From contig JAILAT010000022.1 in the NCBI GenBank assembly GCA_024681475.1, positions 1 through 64,000 on the forward strand: DNA of 64,000 nucleotides. The letters run 5' to 3'. A model generated the notes under the pieces. It was given only the letters and a program-made list of their open reading frames with translations. It did not search any database and was not told the DNA's origin. The translations under genes were made by a program, and so were the position numbers. The stretch is from Bacteroidales bacterium. Its GTDB lineage: Bacteria; Bacteroidota; Bacteroidia; Bacteroidales; P3. How positions within the stretch are numbered: the stretch's first letter is position 1; the number at the start of each line of letters is the position of its first letter. Positions 61,702 to 64,000 of the stretch are shown here, in pieces.

Positions 61702-62268
61702 CTAACCGAGCTGCTGCAGCTCATAGTAAAGGCGTGCCAGCGGCAATCCCATCACATTGTAGAAACAGCCATCGATGCGGCTCACGCCCACCATGCCGAT
61801 CCAATCTTGTATGCCATAGGCACCAGCCTTGTCGAGAGGAGAATAATGTTCCACATAGTAGGAAATCATCTCATCGGTCAACGGCTTGAAATAGACATCG
61901 GAACTTTCGGTGAATGTGCGACGCACCGTGCGCATGGTGAGACATACGCCAGAATAGACCGTGTGGCGCCGGCCGGAGAGAGCCCGAAGCATCTCGACAG
62001 CTTGCTGCGGAGTGCCCGGCTTGCCGATATGACGGCCGTCGAGCGCGACGATGGTGTCGGCTGTAACGAGCACCTGATTGTCCTCGAGCTGCTCGACAGG
62101 ATAGGCCGAAGCCTTCAAAACGGCCAGCTGCTCAGGTATTTGAGAAACAGGAAGCGAGGGGTCGACAACCTCGTTGACATCAATGTCAACAAAACGGACA
62201 GGGAAGCCCAACTCGGCGAGCAATTGGCGTCGACGTGGGGACTTGGAAGCCAACAGAAGTGTAAGCAT
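61702..62268 (-). CDS. maf: Maf family nucleoside triphosphate pyrophosphatase
   Basis: A 188-residue protein of normal Maf length: N-terminal LLLASKSPRRRQLLAELGF (about 4-22), DTIVALDGRHIGKPGTPQQAVEMLRALSGRRHTVYSGV (about 70-107) and DKAGAYGIQDW (about 146-156) carry the conserved residues of the house-cleaning pyrophosphatases (dTTP/UTP type). It meets recQ tail to tail with one base between stops and follows the MORN-repeat gene by 25 bases on the same strand. Confidence 0.9.
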   Translation of the reverse strand: MLTLLLASKSPRRRQLLAELGFPVRFVDIDVNEVVDPSLPVSQIPEQLAVLKASAYPVEQLEDNQVLVTADTIVALDGRHIGKPGTPQQAVEMLRALSGRRHTVYSGVCLTMRTVRRTFTESSDVYFKPLTDEMISYYVEHYSPLDKAGAYGIQDWIGMVGVSRIDGCFYNVMGLPLARLYYELQQLG

Positions 62269-62293
62269 AGTAATAAAGAATCTGTTTTCGCGT

Positions 62294-63556
62294 TTAGCGT
62301 TTCTTCATCTTCTTTTGGGAAGACTTGCCCGCGTTGGGAGCCTGCGGTGTTTGGGGTGCTTTGGGTGCCTGTTTCACCATGTTGCCCTCCTTGAAAGTGG
62401 CCTCCATGGCGGGTTTGCCAAACTGGTCGTATATCACCCACTTGCCGTCCTTCTCACCATTGACGAAGTTGCCCATCTCTTCAGGCTTGCCGGCGCTGTT
62501 GTAGCGCTCGTAACGGCCATGCCACACGCCGTCGCGGAAATTGGCGCGATACTCCACCTTGCCGTTGGGGAAATAGCGAACCTCTTCGCCCTGCTTCACG
62601 TCGTTATAGTAGTGCATCACATAGCGTGTGCGGCCATCGTCGTAGTAGCCTTTCCATTCTCCGTTCTTCTTGCCCTGGCGGAAGACGCCAGTGTAGTCCA
62701 GGCTTCCATCCTCATACCATGAGCTCCACTCGCCATCCTCGAGGTTGTCAAGATAAGAGCCCTCATGCAGCGTACGGCCCGACTCATACCAGGTAGTCCA
62801 TTTGCCCTGCTTCTTGCCAGCGACATACTGTCCTTGGCGCCAGCGCTCGCCAGTCTCATAGTAATAGATCCACGTGCCAGTCTCCTGGCCCTTGTCGTAG
62901 CGGCCCACGATGCCCAGGCGTCCATTGGTGCGCCAATAGTATTTCCATTCTCCCTGCTTCTCGCCAGCCACGAGGTTGCCCTCCATATCCACTTTGCCCT
63001 GGTCGGTCCACCAGGTAGCCTTGCCGTCGAGTTCATTGTTTTTGTATGTCCCCTGGTATTTCAGCTTGCCATTCTCGTGCCATTCCTTGGTGGCGCCTTG
63101 CTTCTTGCCGGCCACGAAAGGAATCTCCTCATTTTTCTGGCCGTTGGCATACCATGAAGTATACATACCTTCCTTGTGTCCTGCCTTGACGGCCACCTCG
63201 CTTTTGAGGTCGCCGTTAGGATACCACTCACGCGACACACCGTCGCTGTAGCACTCCTCAGCGCAGGGCTTGCCGTCCTCGTAGTAGACCTTCCACATGC
63301 CCGTCTTGTTGCCACGGCTGTCATACTGGCCTTCCTGATAGACACGGCCGTTCTGGTGCCACCAAGTCCAAGCACCCGTGCGGACTCCGTCGTCGGTCAT
63401 GTTGCCCTCCACAGCGGCATGGTGCTGCTCGCTGTCGTAGAACTTCTGGTATTTGTTTTGCGCCTGTGCCGGAACCGACACGAGCATCAGAGCCGAAATC
63501 AGCGTTACTGCCAGCGCGCGAGGCGATATGAAGGATTGTATTGTACTGTTATTCAT
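62294..63556 (-). CDS. Exported MORN-like repeat protein (YwqK-type)
   Basis: A 420-residue exported protein with a signal peptide (about 1-33, VPAQAQ) and about 15 repeats of roughly 23 residues built on G-x-W-x-x-Y/W-Y-x-x-G-x-x-x-x-x-G-x-Y (for example GMWKVYYEDGKPC, GEWKYYWRTNGRLG, GKWTTWYESGRTLH). Such repeats form an elongated beta-sheet. The C-terminus is Pro/Ala/Gln-rich and basic. Database entries often call this family a toxin-antitoxin YwqK antitoxin, but nothing here supports that. ATG at 63556 chosen at the signal peptide. Confidence 0.8.
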   Translation of the reverse strand: MNNSTIQSFISPRALAVTLISALMLVSVPAQAQNKYQKFYDSEQHHAAVEGNMTDDGVRTGAWTWWHQNGRVYQEGQYDSRGNKTGMWKVYYEDGKPCAEECYSDGVSREWYPNGDLKSEVAVKAGHKEGMYTSWYANGQKNEEIPFVAGKKQGATKEWHENGKLKYQGTYKNNELDGKATWWTDQGKVDMEGNLVAGEKQGEWKYYWRTNGRLGIVGRYDKGQETGTWIYYYETGERWRQGQYVAGKKQGKWTTWYESGRTLHEGSYLDNLEDGEWSSWYEDGSLDYTGVFRQGKKNGEWKGYYDDGRTRYVMHYYNDVKQGEEVRYFPNGKVEYRANFRDGVWHGRYERYNSAGKPEEMGNFVNGEKDGKWVIYDQFGKPAMEATFKEGNMVKQAPKAPQTPQAPNAGKSSQKKMKKR

Positions 63557-63589
63557 CGTGATAATCGTTATTTCATCATTAATCATACC

Positions 63590-64000
63590 CTACTCAGAGT
63601 AGACAAAACGGATACTGGCTGGTTTTGACGAGTTGTAGCCATTGATTACCGTATGTGCTGCAGAAGCACGGCGGTTGTTGAGCACCAGCAGGGTGCCGAG
63701 GTCCTGGCCGCTGTTGAGCATCTTCTGCAGATGCTGCGTGATGCGCAGCCGGTAACAACCTGTGGCAGGGTCATATCCGCCATCGAAGCCTGAATAGGTA
63801 AATGGATCATAGATATCGGGTATGGAGACCACCTCGCCGTCGATGTAGCACTTGAAGGCAGCAATCATGTCGGGGCGCGCCGGGCTGGCCACATCGGCCA
63901 CTGGCAGCAGCATCTCGGCATAATGGATGGTGGCATAGGGATGGTCCTGATGGAACTGCTGCACGAACGTGTTGAAATCGGCCTTGATATTCGTGCCGCC
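63590..64000 (-). CDS. DUF4270-like protein, C-terminal part (cut by window edge)
   Basis: The last 136 residues of a protein whose frame runs off the window edge (starting Gly-Gly-Thr-Asn-Ile-Lys-Ala-Asp-Phe). The pattern resembles the C-terminus of DUF4270 lipoproteins of Bacteroidota: a G-G-T-x-I-K strand, an H-Y-A-E-M-L-L-P-V helix/strand, YRLRITQHLQKML and a final A-S-I-R-F-V-Y. DUF4270 proteins are outer-membrane-linked lipoproteins of unknown function. It precedes the MORN gene by 33 bases and may be its operon partner. Confidence 0.65.
   Translation of the reverse strand, partial: GGTNIKADFNTFVQQFHQDHPYATIHYAEMLLPVADVASPARPDMIAAFKCYIDGEVVSIPDIYDPFTYSGFDGGYDPATGCYRLRITQHLQKMLNSGQDLGTLLVLNNRRASAAHTVINGYNSSKPASIRFVYSE

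Noticed and set aside
62294-63556. Toxin-antitoxin antitoxin (YwqK)
   Set aside because: The name is a database label for MORN-type repeats. The protein has a signal peptide, and no toxin gene is adjacent.

Overview
The window is a piece of a Bacteroidota chromosome, most likely an uncultured member of the Bacteroidales. The evidence is the set of type IX secretion system (T9SS) cargo with type A and type B C-terminal sorting domains, a T9SS plug protein, Bacteroidota-type promoters (TAnnTTTG -7 box), a TonB of the Bacteroidota type, the small subunit of methylmalonyl-CoA mutase, and few Shine-Dalgarno sequences. The housekeeping DNA is fairly GC-rich. I cannot name genus or species. I saw no tRNA, rRNA, CRISPR array, integrase or transposase.

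Layout: (1) 0-6 kb, minus strand: a truncated exported protein, then an operon reading miaB, PASTA protein, T9SS type A cargo, rluD. (2) 6-7.4 kb, plus strand: the T9SS plug protein, possibly from a leaderless mRNA. (3) 7.4-23.6 kb, minus strand: a very large (3925 aa) secreted modular protein, tilS, a lipase-like lipoprotein and a zinc-ribbon/FGE/SPOR protein, all closely spaced. (4) 24-28 kb, minus strand: operon ruvB-hutI-lolD-rlmB ending in a clear terminator. (5) 28.3-38.2 kb, minus strand: an accessory island of five orphan Rhs toxin modules. Each has the same short Rhs core, a different toxin tail, one or two immunity genes, and in front of it a conserved non-coding block carrying two hairpins. 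A 78-bp direct repeat with one mismatch brackets the modules. The tails and immunity genes are AT-rich against a GC-rich core. No full-length Rhs gene is present. (6) 38.3-40.8 kb, plus strand: UspA, a HI0933-type flavoprotein, YraN. (7) 40.8-43.5 kb, minus strand: an ABC-F ATPase and TonB. (8) 43.7-50.5 kb, plus strand: mutA, LptG-type permease, SufE, a MIP18-type protein, an OppC-type permease and three lipoproteins. (9) 50.5-53.6 kb: a LysM esterase (minus) divergent from rpsA (plus), which has a highly structured 5' leader. (10) 54-59.7 kb: two tandem, largely near-identical T9SS type B cargo proteins. (11) 59.8-64 kb: recQ (plus), then maf, a MORN-repeat exported protein and a truncated DUF4270 lipoprotein (minus).

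Two themes run through the window. The first is T9SS: four cargo proteins plus the gating plug. The second is a toxin/immunity cassette store. Three of its five toxins carry metalloprotease signatures (two HExxH, one JAMM-like), and most immunity proteins have a signal peptide or lipobox, which suggests that the toxins act in the cell envelope. No TAnnTTTG promoter could be found inside the island, which fits a silent reservoir of Rhs tips but does not prove one.
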